Of a stretch of DNA of 46,051 nt, positions 26,213 through 35,091 are shown piece by piece (the first letter of the stretch is position 1; every line of letters starts with the position of its first letter). A program made the translations under genes and the position numbers. This DNA comes from DAOUAE01 sp034433795 (lineage in GTDB: Bacteria > Chloroflexota > UBA6077 > FW602-bin22 > DAOUAE01), in assembly GCA_034433795.1 (NCBI GenBank), contig DAOUAE010000077.1:1-46051 (forward strand). The letters are read 5' to 3'. Under the pieces are notes generated by a model. That model was not told where the DNA came from. It did not search any database and saw only the letters and a list, made by a program, of their open reading frames with translations.

Positions 26213-27109
26213 ATGGCCCGTCCCCACTACGAACTGGTCACCGTGCAGACGGCCCTCAACCGGGTGCGGGGGATGCCCTTCGTCTGGAGCCTCAACCCCT
26301 ACCGGGGTTGCAGCCACGGCTGCCAGTACTGCTACGCCCGGGCCACCCACGCCTACTTCGACCTGGGCCTGGGCTGGGACTTCGAGCGGATCATCTTCGT
26401 CAAAACCAACCTGCCGGAGGTCCTGCGCGCCGAGGTGCGCCGGCTGACCGGCCGGGGCGAGTCCATCGCCATCGGCACCGCCACCGACCCCTACCAGCCG
26501 GCCGAGGGCCAGTTCCGGCTGACCCGCCGCTGCCTGGAGGTGCTGGCGCTGGCGGCCATCCCGGCCGGCCTGACCACCAAGGGCACCCTGGTCCTGCGCG
26601 ACCTCGACGTGCTGCAGGACCTGGTCCGGCGGACGGCGTTCGAGGTTCACATCAGCCTGATCACCCTCGACCGCGACCTCTGGCGGCGGGTCGAGCCGGG
26701 CACGCCGCCCCCCGCGCAGCGGCTGCGGGCCATCGAACGCCTGCGGGCGGCCGGTATCCCGGTGAGCGTCTTTCTGGCGCCGATTCTCCCCGGGCTGACC
26801 GACCGGCCGGAGAGCCTGGCGGCGGTCATCCGGGCGGCCGCCGCCCACGGGGCCAGCGGCGTCTGGCCGGGGGTCCTGCGGCTGGGGCCCGGCGTCAAAG
26901 AGTGGTTCCTGGCCTTCCTCGGGCGCGAGTTCCCCCACCTCCTGGCCAGCTACCGGCGCGGCTACGCCACGGGCGCCAACGCCCCCCAGGCCTACCAGGA
27001 GCGGCTGGGCCAGCGCCTGGAGCGTCTGCTGGCCCAGGTCACCTTCCCGCCACCCCCGCCGGTGGCCACCGATCCGCCGGCCCGTCAGCTGGCCCTGCCT
27101 CTGGGCTGA
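26213..27109 (+). CDS. SplB-like (Rv2578c-type) radical SAM protein
   Basis: A 298-residue radical S-adenosylmethionine enzyme. The cluster-binding motif is CSHGCQYCYAR (Cys at ~34, 38 and 41), preceded by WSLNPYRG as in the SplB-like family. The TIM-barrel region includes IAIGTATDPYQPAEGQF, GLTTKGTLVLRDLDVL, EVHISLITLD and FLAPILPGLTDRP. The best-known relative, spore photoproduct lyase, repairs UV-damaged thymines; this subfamily is uncharacterised. A LexA-like box in its promoter suggests a DNA-damage role. The ATG at 26213 follows GGAGGTGGAGC. It is monocistronic. A hairpin at 27117-27146 downstream has its T-run on the minus strand and belongs to ilvD. Confidence 0.88.
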   Translation: MARPHYELVTVQTALNRVRGMPFVWSLNPYRGCSHGCQYCYARATHAYFDLGLGWDFERIIFVKTNLPEVLRAEVRRLTGRGESIAIGTATDPYQPAEGQFRLTRRCLEVLALAAIPAGLTTKGTLVLRDLDVLQDLVRRTAFEVHISLITLDRDLWRRVEPGTPPPAQRLRAIERLRAAGIPVSVFLAPILPGLTDRPESLAAVIRAAAAHGASGVWPGVLRLGPGVKEWFLAFLGREFPHLLASYRRGYATGANAPQAYQERLGQRLERLLAQVTFPPPPPVATDPPARQLALPLG

Positions 27110-27116
27110 GAGGCAT

Positions 27117-27146
27117 AAAAAAAAGGGAGGGGCGTGAGCCCCTCCC
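27117..27146 (-). terminator. Rho-independent terminator of ilvD
   Basis: On the minus strand GGGAGGGG-CTCACG-CCCCTCCC (8-bp stem) is followed by eight T. It ends 24 bases beyond the ilvD stop. The plus-strand side has no T-run. Confidence 0.9.
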
Positions 27147-27169
27147 GCGGGCGGACAGACCACGCCCCT

Positions 27170-28837
27170 CTACGGGGCGCAGACCGCCCCCTCGGCCGCC
27201 GAGCCGACCAGCGCCGCGTACTTGGCCAGCGCCCCCCAGGTGTAGCGCGGGGTCGGCGGCTGCCAGGCCCGCCGCCGCTCGGCCAGCTCGCCGTCGGTCA
27301 GGTCCACGTCCAGCCGGCCCCGCTCGGCGTCGATGATGACCGTATCGCCGTCGCGCAGCAGAGCGATCGGGCCCCCCACAAAGGCCTCCGGGGCCACGTG
27401 CCCCACCATCATCCCGCGCGTGGCGCCGGAGAAGCGGCCGTCGGTGATGAGCGCCACCTCCTCGCCCAGCCCCTGGCCGACGATGGCGGCGGTCACCGCC
27501 AGCATCTCCCGCATACCGGGACCGCCCTTGGGCCCCTCGTAGCGGATGACCACCACGTCGCCCGGCCGGATCTGACGCTGCTGGATGGCGGCGAAGGCCT
27601 GCTCCTCCTGGTCGAAGACCCGGGCCGGCCCACGGTGGACCAGCCGCTTGAGGCCGGTGACCTTGATGACTGCCCCCTCGGGCGCCAGGTTGCCGCGCAG
27701 AACCACCAGCCCGCCGGTCGGCTTGAGCGCCCGGCTGACGGGGCGGACCACATCCTGATCGGCCGGGATGCGGTGGTCACGCAGGTTCTCGGCCAGGGTC
27801 CGCCCCGTCACGGTCAGAACATCGCCGTGCAGGAGCCCGGCCTCCAGCAGGTACTTGAGGACGGTCGGCACGCCTCCGGCCTCGTCGAGATCGGTCATCA
27901 CGTAGCGCCCGGCCGGCTTCATATCGGCGATGAGCGGCGTTCGGCGCGAGAGACGGTCGAAGTCGTCGAGGCTGAGCGGCACCCCGGCCTCCCGCGCCAG
28001 CGCCAGCAGGTGCAGCACCACGTTGGTCGAGCCGCCCATGGCCAGGGCGGTGACGATGGCGTTCTCGAAGGCCGGGCGGGTCAGGATGTCGCGCGGGCGG
28101 ATGCCCTCTTTCAACAGGGCCATCACCTGCCGGCCGCTCTCGTAGGCCACCCGGGCCCGCATCTCCGACTCCGCCGGCGGCGAGGCGCTACCGGGCAGGG
28201 CCAGGCCGATGGCCTCGGCCACCGCCGCCATGGTGTTGGCGGTGTAGAGGCCCCCGCACGAGCCGGCGCCCGGACAGGCGGCGCACTCCAGTTCGCGCAG
28301 TTTCTCGGCCGAGAGCCGGCCGGCCGCGTAGGCCCCGACCCCCTCAAACACGTCCTGGATCGTCACCGCCCGCCCTTCGAAGAGGCCGGGCTTGATGCTG
28401 CCGCCGTAGACGAAGACCCCGGGCCGGTTGAGACGGGCCAGCGCCATCAGCGTTCCCGGCAGGCTCTTGTCGCAGCCGGCCAGGCCGACGATGGCGTCGT
28501 AGCCGTGAGCGAACATCATCAGTTCGATGGAGTCGGCGATGACCTCGCGGCTGACCAGCGAGGCCCGCATGCCTTCGTAGCCCATGGCGATGCCGTCGCT
28601 GACGGCGATGGTGACGAACTCGCGGGGGGTGCCCCCGGCCGCCCGGACGCCGGCCGCTGCCTCCCGGGCCAGCCGGTTCAGGCCGATGTTGCAGGGCGTG
28701 GCCTCGTTCCAGGTGCTGGCCACGCCGACGAAGGGCCGGGAGAGGTCCTCATCGGTCAGCCCCATCGCCCGCAGATACGACCGGGCCGGCGCGCGCTCGG
28801 GCCCCTCCAGCACCTCACGACTGAATAGCTGTGCCAT
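27170..28837 (-). CDS. ilvD: Dihydroxy-acid dehydratase
   Basis: A 555-residue iron-sulfur dehydratase of valine, leucine and isoleucine synthesis, removing water from 2,3-dihydroxy-3-methyl acids. The IlvD/Edd motifs are clear: GVASTWNEATPCNIGLNRLA, VSDGIAMGYEGMRASLVSRE, GLAGCDKSLPGTLMALARLN, CPGAGSCGGLYTANTM, and GRFSGATRGMMVGHVAPEA near the end. The Cys of CDKSLPG and CPGAGSCGG are the expected cluster ligands. The length is normal. It has its own promoter (28880-28908) and terminator. It lies 119 bases after the RraA-like gene. Other ilv genes are not in the window. Confidence 0.96.
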   Translation of the reverse strand: MAQLFSREVLEGPERAPARSYLRAMGLTDEDLSRPFVGVASTWNEATPCNIGLNRLAREAAAGVRAAGGTPREFVTIAVSDGIAMGYEGMRASLVSREVIADSIELMMFAHGYDAIVGLAGCDKSLPGTLMALARLNRPGVFVYGGSIKPGLFEGRAVTIQDVFEGVGAYAAGRLSAEKLRELECAACPGAGSCGGLYTANTMAAVAEAIGLALPGSASPPAESEMRARVAYESGRQVMALLKEGIRPRDILTRPAFENAIVTALAMGGSTNVVLHLLALAREAGVPLSLDDFDRLSRRTPLIADMKPAGRYVMTDLDEAGGVPTVLKYLLEAGLLHGDVLTVTGRTLAENLRDHRIPADQDVVRPVSRALKPTGGLVVLRGNLAPEGAVIKVTGLKRLVHRGPARVFDQEEQAFAAIQQRQIRPGDVVVIRYEGPKGGPGMREMLAVTAAIVGQGLGEEVALITDGRFSGATRGMMVGHVAPEAFVGGPIALLRDGDTVIIDAERGRLDVDLTDGELAERRRAWQPPTPRYTWGALAKYAALVGSAAEGAVCAP

Positions 28838-28879
28838 GCAGCCACCTCCTCAGCGAACCGCGAACCCGATGGTGGGCAG

Positions 28880-28908
28880 ATTCTAGCGGATTCGCCGCCG
28901 GCCAGCAA
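28880..28908 (-). promoter_or_regulatory. Promoter of ilvD (TTGCTG - 17 - TAGAAT)
   Basis: On the minus strand TTGCTG is at 28903-28908 and TAGAAT at 28880-28885, spacer 17. The start codon is 42 bases downstream. Confidence 0.65.
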
Positions 28909-28956
28909 CCCCGGCGGCGCCCCGCTGGGTCGGATCGCTTCGACCTCCGCGCCCGC

Positions 28957-29643
28957 TCAGGCCAGGCCGTAGAGCCGACGCAGGCCCTCCAGCGAGAACT
29001 CGGGGCCGTTGACGTACTGGACGATCTGGCTCTCGCGCTCGCGGACCCGCTGGGCCTCGGCCGCCACCTCCGCGGCGACCTCCTCGGGAATGAGCACCAG
29101 GCCGTTCATATCGCCGTGCAGCAGATCGCCCGGCTGGATGCGCAGACCGCAGATGGTCACCGGGACGTTGACGTCGATGATCCCGAAGGTGCCGTGGGAG
29201 ACCACCGCGCCGGCGGCGAAGAAATGGAAGCCCAGGGCCCGGACCTCGGCCAGGTCACGCACCCCGCCATCGGTCACCAGCCCCACCGCCCCCAGCCGCC
29301 GGGCGGTGTTGGCCATCACGTCGCCACAGTGGCACGACCGCAGCCGGTCCGGCCCCACGTCCTGAATGACGATCACCGCCGGCTTGGGAGCGGCGGCCAC
29401 CGCCTCCCAGAGTTTCATCAACCCGGCCCGCCCCTTGGGCGGGCCCGGCGTGGTGCTGTCGGCGGTGGCCGTCACCGCGTAGCCCACCATCACCCCCAGC
29501 TCGGGGAAGAGACACCTGAGTTCGAGGCTGGCGTAGCCCTCGGTCCGGTCGCGGACCTTGAACGCCTCGATGGCGTTGGCAATCGTCGGCGAATCGATGG
29601 CCCGCAGGGCCGCCAGCTGTTCAGGGGTCAGACGCGCGACCAT
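28957..29643 (-). CDS. RraA-family protein (4-hydroxy-4-methyl-2-oxoglutarate aldolase-like)
   Basis: A 228-residue protein of the RraA/HMG aldolase family. It carries IDSPTIANAIE near the N-terminus, CHCGDVMANTARRLGAVGLV and TDGGVRDLAEVRALGF, the region that binds divalent metal and 2-oxo acid in the aldolase members, and QPGDLLHGDMNGLVLIP. Bacterial relatives cleave 4-hydroxy-4-methyl-2-oxoglutarate or decarboxylate oxaloacetate; E. coli RraA instead inhibits RNase E. The conserved R in VRDL suggests an enzyme. The ATG codon sits near 29643 behind GGAGGACAGAG. It follows the AcoX-like gene by 46 bases, so the two are probably co-transcribed. Confidence 0.88.
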   Translation of the reverse strand: MVARLTPEQLAALRAIDSPTIANAIEAFKVRDRTEGYASLELRCLFPELGVMVGYAVTATADSTTPGPPKGRAGLMKLWEAVAAAPKPAVIVIQDVGPDRLRSCHCGDVMANTARRLGAVGLVTDGGVRDLAEVRALGFHFFAAGAVVSHGTFGIIDVNVPVTICGLRIQPGDLLHGDMNGLVLIPEEVAAEVAAEAQRVRERESQIVQYVNGPEFSLEGLRRLYGLA

Positions 29644-29689
29644 CTCTCTGTCCTCCTGGTCTGTGCTTAAGGAGCGCCACGGGTCAGGC

Positions 29690-30712
29690 TCAATCGGCGG
29701 GAGCGGGCTCGCGACCGTCGCGGGGCAGAGTCAGGCGACGGAGCAGCCCCCTCTGCGCCGCCAGGGCCAGCACCCGGTCGACCGCGACGCGTCGGGGCCC
29801 CCGGTCGGTCAGGCGAACGGTGACCGTCTCCCCCGGCCGCAGGCGCCAGGTGCGCTCACCATCCAGGGCCAGCGTGGCCGGTCCGCCCGCCAGATCGACC
29901 GAGTCTCCCAGCGGCAGACGCCGCCAGGCGACCACCGGCACCGCCACGATAAGCCCCGGCGCCAGGACCATCGTCACCGGCTCGCCCTCCGGGCCCAGAT
30001 CGACCGCCAGCCCCCAGGGAGCGGCCTCGTCCACCGGGCAGAGGTGGGCTCCCAGCGAGGAGAGGCCGACGCTCCCCGGCACCGCCCGGCTCAGCACCAC
30101 CCGCCGCAGGTCCTCCGGCTCCCAGAGGGCCCGGGCGCCGACGAACGGCTGGGCAGTCAGGGCCACGTCCACCAGCGCGATGTCCAGGAGCCGGCCATCC
30201 CTCCAGACCTCCAGTCGCTTGGTCGGCCGCACAACCTCGGCCAGAGGCACCTGGCCGGTGGCCACCAGTCCGGCGGCCAGTCCGGCCGCCGTTCCCTCGA
30301 CCATCAGGGGAAAGGCGTTGTTGGTTCCGGTCGAGATCGGCACGAGCGGGACGGTCCCGCAGCCCCGGGCCACCGCCCGGTTGGTGCCGTCACCGCCCAG
30401 GGTGACGAGGCAGGTCGCCCCGGCCGCCCGCAGCAGCGCCGCCGCCCGGGCGGAGTCCTCCTCCGAGGCGGTGAGCGCCAGCGCCAGCGGCTCGGCCCGC
30501 AGCCGGACCCGCAGCCCCTCCAGGGCCCGGGGGACGATGGCGAAGGTGTCGGGCATATAGGCCACCCGCTCGACGCCGGCCGCCGCCAGCCCGATCAGAA
30601 CCCGCCGGACGATGTTGACCTTCTCATTGTTGTCCACCACCGAGCAGGGGGCCACCAGCCGGCGGACATCCTTCCCCGCCGCCGGATTGGCGATGATCCC
30701 GACCAGCCCCAT
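29690..30712 (-). CDS. ATP-NAD kinase-like protein (AcoX family)
   Basis: A 340-residue protein of the ATP-NAD/diacylglycerol kinase superfamily. It has VGIIANPAAGKDVRRLV at the N-terminus, the nucleotide motif TLGGDGTNRAVARG (~110-125) and ISTGTNNAFPLMVEG (~145-160). It resembles AcoX, named from acetoin clusters, whose activity is not firmly known. The C-terminal half (GLIVAVPVVAWRRLPLGDSV, LDGERTWRLRPGETVTV) forms the second sandwich domain of this fold, as in NAD kinases. It is the first gene of a pair with the RraA-like gene. It starts divergently from the ABC exporter with ~110 bases between. Confidence 0.85.
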   Translation of the reverse strand: MGLVGIIANPAAGKDVRRLVAPCSVVDNNEKVNIVRRVLIGLAAAGVERVAYMPDTFAIVPRALEGLRVRLRAEPLALALTASEEDSARAAALLRAAGATCLVTLGGDGTNRAVARGCGTVPLVPISTGTNNAFPLMVEGTAAGLAAGLVATGQVPLAEVVRPTKRLEVWRDGRLLDIALVDVALTAQPFVGARALWEPEDLRRVVLSRAVPGSVGLSSLGAHLCPVDEAAPWGLAVDLGPEGEPVTMVLAPGLIVAVPVVAWRRLPLGDSVDLAGGPATLALDGERTWRLRPGETVTVRLTDRGPRRVAVDRVLALAAQRGLLRRLTLPRDGREPAPAD

Positions 30713-30782
30713 CGTGCCACCCCCGGCCGCATGCTAGCCGACCCCCGCCCCGGCGTCAAGTAATCAACCGGCCAGCCTGGCG

Positions 30783-30811
30783 TTGACGCGGGCGCTCTCC
30801 CCTGCTACAAT
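30783..30811 (+). promoter_or_regulatory. Promoter of the ABC exporter operon (TTGACG - 17 - TACAAT), leaderless
   Basis: TTGACG at 30783-30788 and TACAAT at 30806-30811, spacer 17. The ATG at 30822 is 10 bases after the -10, so the transcript would start at or within a few bases of the start codon. The in-frame upstream start at 30783 lies in the -35 and cannot be used. Confidence 0.8.
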
Positions 30812-30821
30812 AGGCGCGGTT

Positions 30822-32588
30822 ATGGACGTTCTCATACGCATCATCGCCCTGGCCCGGCCCCACCGCTGGGCTCTGCTGGGGGCCTACCTCTGCGCCCTGG
30901 CGGTCATCGGGCTCAACCTGGTGGTCCCCTGGGTCGTCAAGGTCGTCATCGACGAGGGCCTGGTCGGGGGCAGCCCCAGCTACTTCCTCTGGGCGGCGCT
31001 CCTCATCCTGGGGCTGGCCCTGGTCAAGAGCGTCTTCGCCTTCGGTCAGACCTATCTCACCGAGGCGGTGGCCCAGCGGATCGCCTACCAGTTACGCAAC
31101 CGCCTCTACGACCATATCCAGCGTCTGCACTTCGGCTTCCACGACACCGCCCAGACCGGGCAACTCATCTCGCAGGCCACCGCCGACGTCGACGCCATCC
31201 GCCAGTTCAGCGGCCAGGGGCTGATGCAGATCGCCAGCACGGTGGTGCTCTTCGTCGGCACCCTCCTCACCCTCTTCACCCTGCACTGGCAGCTGGCCCT
31301 GGTCTCCTCGGCCGTCCTGCCGCTCATCGGGGCGGTGGCCGTCTGGTTCGGCCGCACGGCCCGGCCGCGCTTTCTGCGGGTCCGCGACCAGTTCGGCCGG
31401 GTGACCACGGTCATCCAGGAGAACCTGGTCGGCGTCCGGGTGGTCAAGGCCTTCGCCCGCGAGCCCTACGAGATCGAAAAACTGACCCGCGAGGACCAGG
31501 AGCTCCTGACCCTCAACCTGGCGGCCATCCGCCTGTGGGCCTTCGCCTTCCCCTTCATGGTCTTCCTGAGCGCCCTGGGCACGGCTCTTCTTCTCTACTA
31601 CGGCGGCCATGAGACCATCCGGGGCCGGCTGAGCGTCGGCACGCTGGTCGCCTTCCACGGCTACCTGGCCCAGCTGGCCCCCAGCGTCCGCCGGCTGGGC
31701 TTTATCGTGAACATGGTGGCCCGGGCGGTGGCCGCCGGCCAGCGCATCTTCGAACTCCTCGATACGCCCCCCCAGATCACCACCCCACCCACCGCCATCC
31801 GGCCCGGCCGGCTGGAGGGCCGGGTTCGCTTCGAGCGCGTCTCCTTCGCCTACCAGAAGGGACGGCTGGTCCTGCGGGACATCGACTTCAGCGTCGAGCC
31901 CGGTCAGGTCATCGGCCTGGTCGGGCCGACCGGCGCCGGCAAGACCACGCTGGTCAACCTCATCCCCCGCTTCTACGACCCGACCAGCGGGCGGGTGCTG
32001 GTGGACGGCTACGATGTGCGCGACCTCGACCTGACCGATCTGCGCCGTCAGGTCAGCTTCGTCCTCCAGGACACCTTTCTCTTCTCGGCCACCATCCGCG
32101 ACAACATCGCCTACGCCCGGCCCGATGCCCCCTTCGAGGAGATCGTCCGGGCGGCCAAGGCCGCCCGAGCCCATGATTTCATCGTGCGCTTCCCGCAGGG
32201 CTACGATACGCCGGTCGGCGAACGCGGCGTGACCCTCTCCGGCGGCCAGAAGCAGCGCATCGCCATCGCCCGCGCCCTCCTGGCCGACCCCCGCATCCTC
32301 ATCCTCGACGACGCCACCTCCTCCGTCGACCTGGAGACCGAGTACCTCATCCAGCAGGCCCTGGCCGAACTGATGCGCGGGCGGACGACCTTCATCATCG
32401 CTCAGCGTCTGGTCAGCGTCAAAGGGGCCGACCTCATCCTGGTGCTGGAAAACGGGCAGATCGTCGAACGCGGCACCCACCAGGACCTCCTGGCCCTGAA
32501 CGGTCGCTACGCCGAGGTCTACCGCCTGCAGCTCAAAGACCAGGAGGACAGCGCCCGCCTCCTGGCCGGGCCCCGCCCGGCCCGCTGA
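30822..32588 (+). CDS. ABC exporter half-transporter with degenerate ATP site
   Basis: A 588-residue half-transporter: six membrane helices (~1-310), then an ATPase domain with Walker A GPTGAGKTT, signature LSGGQKQR, Walker B LILDDATSSVD and D-loop. Two catalytic positions are non-canonical: the Walker B Glu is Asp (LDDATS), and the switch His is Gln (IAQRLVSV). This is the degenerate partner pattern of heterodimeric exporters such as TM287/288 and BmrCD. The second half gene follows after 10 bases and has a complete site, so the pair is a heterodimer. Substrate is unknown; multidrug or lipid export is typical. The start is the ATG at 30822; see the promoter entry. Confidence 0.92.
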   Translation: MDVLIRIIALARPHRWALLGAYLCALAVIGLNLVVPWVVKVVIDEGLVGGSPSYFLWAALLILGLALVKSVFAFGQTYLTEAVAQRIAYQLRNRLYDHIQRLHFGFHDTAQTGQLISQATADVDAIRQFSGQGLMQIASTVVLFVGTLLTLFTLHWQLALVSSAVLPLIGAVAVWFGRTARPRFLRVRDQFGRVTTVIQENLVGVRVVKAFAREPYEIEKLTREDQELLTLNLAAIRLWAFAFPFMVFLSALGTALLLYYGGHETIRGRLSVGTLVAFHGYLAQLAPSVRRLGFIVNMVARAVAAGQRIFELLDTPPQITTPPTAIRPGRLEGRVRFERVSFAYQKGRLVLRDIDFSVEPGQVIGLVGPTGAGKTTLVNLIPRFYDPTSGRVLVDGYDVRDLDLTDLRRQVSFVLQDTFLFSATIRDNIAYARPDAPFEEIVRAAKAARAHDFIVRFPQGYDTPVGERGVTLSGGQKQRIAIARALLADPRILILDDATSSVDLETEYLIQQALAELMRGRTTFIIAQRLVSVKGADLILVLENGQIVERGTHQDLLALNGRYAEVYRLQLKDQEDSARLLAGPRPAR

Positions 32589-32598
32589 GGAGAGACCG

Positions 32599-34425
32599 AT
32601 GGCCAGCCGAGCTGCCACCATCGACGATGACGAAATCTTAGGCAAGGCCTACGACCAGCGGATCGCCTCGCGCCTGGCCACCTATCTGACCCCGGTGCGG
32701 GGTCAGATGCTCCAGGCCTTTCTCCTGATGCTGGTGGCCACCGGCACCACCCTGGCCGGGCCCTATCTCATCAAGGCGGCCATCGACGGCCCCATCCTCC
32801 AGCGCGACCCGCTGGGCCTGGCCATCCTGACGCTGGTGTTCATCGCCAACTCGCTGGCCACCTTCCTGGCCCAGTACGGCCAGACCTACATCATGTCGCG
32901 GGCCGGCCAGCAGGTGGTCCACAACATCCGCCTCGAACTCTTCCGCCATCTCCAGACCCTCAGCCTGCGCTTCTTCGACCGGACCGAGGTCGGGCGCATC
33001 ATCTCGCGTCTCCAGAGCGATGTGGGGGTGCTGAACGACCTTATCAGCAACGGCATCATCGCCAGCGCCAGCGACATCCTGGTGCTGGTGGGCATCGTGG
33101 TGGTCATGTTCAGCCTGCACCCGACCCTCTCGCTTTTGACCCACGCCGTCCTGCCGCTGCTCATCATCGCCACCAGCTACTGGCGGGTCCGGGCCCGCGA
33201 CGCCTACCGGATGGTCCGCCGCTCCTGGTCGCGGGTGGTGGCCAACCTGGCCGAGAACATCACCGGGGTGCGGGTGGTCCAGGCCTTCTGCCGCGAAGCC
33301 CTCAACCTGCGCCGCTTCGACGACCTCAACCGCCAGTTCCTGCAGGCCAACCTCTACGCCGTCCGGCTCTCGGCCGTCTTTCTGCCGGCGGTGGATATCA
33401 TCAACGCCCTGGCGGTGGGGCTCATCCTCTGGTACGGCGGGACTCAGGTCCTGCACCAGACCATGACCCCCGGCATTCTGGTCGCCTTCATTCTCTATGT
33501 CGGCCGCTTCTTCGATCCCATTCGCGACCTCAGCCAGCGCTACACCATCCTGCAGGCGGCGATGGTGGCCGGCGAACGCATCTTCGAACTCCTCGATACC
33601 CAGCCGGAGATCGTCGACGCCCCCGACGCCCGGCCGATGCCGCCTATCAAGGGGCACGTCCGCTTCGAGAACGTCTGGTTCTCCTACGATGGGGTGACGC
33701 CGGTCCTGCGCGGCATCGACCTCGAGGTTCTGCCCGGCCAGACGGTGGCCATCGTCGGCCACACCGGCGCCGGCAAGAGCACGATCATCAATCTGCTGAG
33801 CCGCTTCTACGACGTGACCGAGGGACGCATCCTGATCGACGGCATCGACATCCGCACGGTGACGCTGGCCTCGCTCCGCCGTCAGATCGGCATCGTTCTC
33901 CAGGACCCCTTTCTTTTCTCCGGCAGCATTAAGGAGAACATCCGCTACGGCCGGCTCGAGGCCACCGACGAGGAGATCGAGGCGGCCGCCCGGGCCGTCC
34001 ACGCCCACGAGTTCATTGTCCGCCTGCCCTACGGCTACTACACCGAGGTCCAGGAGCGCGGAACCGGCCTTTCGATGGGCCAGCGGCAGCTCATCGCCTT
34101 CGCCCGGGCGCTGCTGGCCGACCCGCACATCCTGGTCCTGGATGAGGCCACCGCCAACATCGACACGCAGACCGAGCACCTCATCCAGCAGGCCCTGCGC
34201 CGGCTGCTCAAGGGACGGACCTCGTTCGTCATCGCCCACCGCCTCTCGACCATCAAGGAGGCGGATCTCGTCATCGTCATGGAGAACGGCCAGATCGTCG
34301 AGCGCGGCACTCACCAGGACCTCCTGGCCCGGCGCGGCCGCTACTTCCAGCTCTACACGATGCTCTACGCCCGTGAGGGCGTGGCCGAGGAAGCGGCCCG
34401 GCTGCTGGGTGAGCCGGCCAGTTGA
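32599..34425 (+). CDS. ABC exporter half-transporter with consensus ATP site
   Basis: A 608-residue half-transporter that pairs with the gene before it. It has six membrane helices (~35-330), Walker A GHTGAGKST, a signature LSMGQRQ, Walker B LVLDEATANID with the catalytic Glu, and switch His in IAHRLSTIKEAD. With its partner, it forms a heterodimer in which only one ATP site hydrolyses efficiently. The N-terminal 30 residues (IDDDEILGKAYDQRIASRL) form an acidic extension before the first helix. The ATG at 32599 follows GAGGAGAG 5 bases earlier. The stop is two bases from the convergent HAD gene stop. Confidence 0.93.
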   Translation: MASRAATIDDDEILGKAYDQRIASRLATYLTPVRGQMLQAFLLMLVATGTTLAGPYLIKAAIDGPILQRDPLGLAILTLVFIANSLATFLAQYGQTYIMSRAGQQVVHNIRLELFRHLQTLSLRFFDRTEVGRIISRLQSDVGVLNDLISNGIIASASDILVLVGIVVVMFSLHPTLSLLTHAVLPLLIIATSYWRVRARDAYRMVRRSWSRVVANLAENITGVRVVQAFCREALNLRRFDDLNRQFLQANLYAVRLSAVFLPAVDIINALAVGLILWYGGTQVLHQTMTPGILVAFILYVGRFFDPIRDLSQRYTILQAAMVAGERIFELLDTQPEIVDAPDARPMPPIKGHVRFENVWFSYDGVTPVLRGIDLEVLPGQTVAIVGHTGAGKSTIINLLSRFYDVTEGRILIDGIDIRTVTLASLRRQIGIVLQDPFLFSGSIKENIRYGRLEATDEEIEAAARAVHAHEFIVRLPYGYYTEVQERGTGLSMGQRQLIAFARALLADPHILVLDEATANIDTQTEHLIQQALRRLLKGRTSFVIAHRLSTIKEADLVIVMENGQIVERGTHQDLLARRGRYFQLYTMLYAREGVAEEAARLLGEPAS

Positions 34426-34427
34426 TC

Positions 34428-35084
34428 TCAGGGATCGGGCGGCACCAGCCGGTCGAAGGCGTCGGGCGGGAGATCGGCCAGCGTCGGAGCGACCAGGTCG
34501 GCGTCGAGGTGGGGATGGCTGGTCAGAACCCCAACCACCCGCATCCCCGCCCGACGGGCGGCCTCGACCCCAGCCGGGGCGTCCTCAACCACCACGCAGC
34601 GGGCGGGAGGAACGCCCAGGCGGACAGCGGCCCGGAGAAAGATCTCCGGATCGGGCTTGCCCCGCTGAACGTCCTCGGCGCAGACCGTGGCCTGAAAGTA
34701 TGCGCCGATCCCCAGCACCGCCAGGATGGTCTCGACGTTCTGGCGGGGAGCCGAGGTGGCCAGGGCCTGGCGCCACCCGGCCCGGTGCAGCCGCTCCAGC
34801 CACAGCCGCGCGCCGGGCAGCAGCGTCAACCCCTCGCTCTGGACGAGCGCCCGGTAGCGCCGCTCCTTGGCGGCGGCAATGCGGGCGACCGCCTCTTCGG
34901 GCAGATCGGGGCCCAGCAGCTGGCGCAGGATCTCCTCATTGCGCCAGCCGAAGGTGGCCAGGAACTGCTCATAGGTCAGGCTGTAGCCCAGGGCCGCCAG
35001 CGTCTCGCGCCAGGCCCGCCAGTGGTATGCGCGCGAGTCGACCAGCGTCCCGTCCAGGTCCCAGATGACGGCTCGCGGCGGCAT
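34428..35084 (-). CDS. HAD-superfamily phosphatase (beta-phosphoglucomutase-like)
   Basis: A 218-residue haloacid dehalogenase-type hydrolase. Motif I is IWDLDGTLVDS (nucleophile Asp and general acid Asp), motif II LATSAP, motif III Lys in RGKPDPEIFLRAA and motif IV VVEDAPAGVEAA. The alpha-helical cap between ~15 and 90 makes it subfamily I, like beta-phosphoglucomutase and phosphoglycolate phosphatase. The exact substrate cannot be inferred. The ATG at 35084 is two residues before the motif-I strand. It starts eight bases before the end of the murF-alr gene and may share its transcript, since that gene is upstream on the same strand (gap 7 bases). Confidence 0.9.
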   Translation of the reverse strand: MPPRAVIWDLDGTLVDSRAYHWRAWRETLAALGYSLTYEQFLATFGWRNEEILRQLLGPDLPEEAVARIAAAKERRYRALVQSEGLTLLPGARLWLERLHRAGWRQALATSAPRQNVETILAVLGIGAYFQATVCAEDVQRGKPDPEIFLRAAVRLGVPPARCVVVEDAPAGVEAARRAGMRVVGVLTSHPHLDADLVAPTLADLPPDAFDRLVPPDP

Positions 35085-35091
35085 CGGCCGC

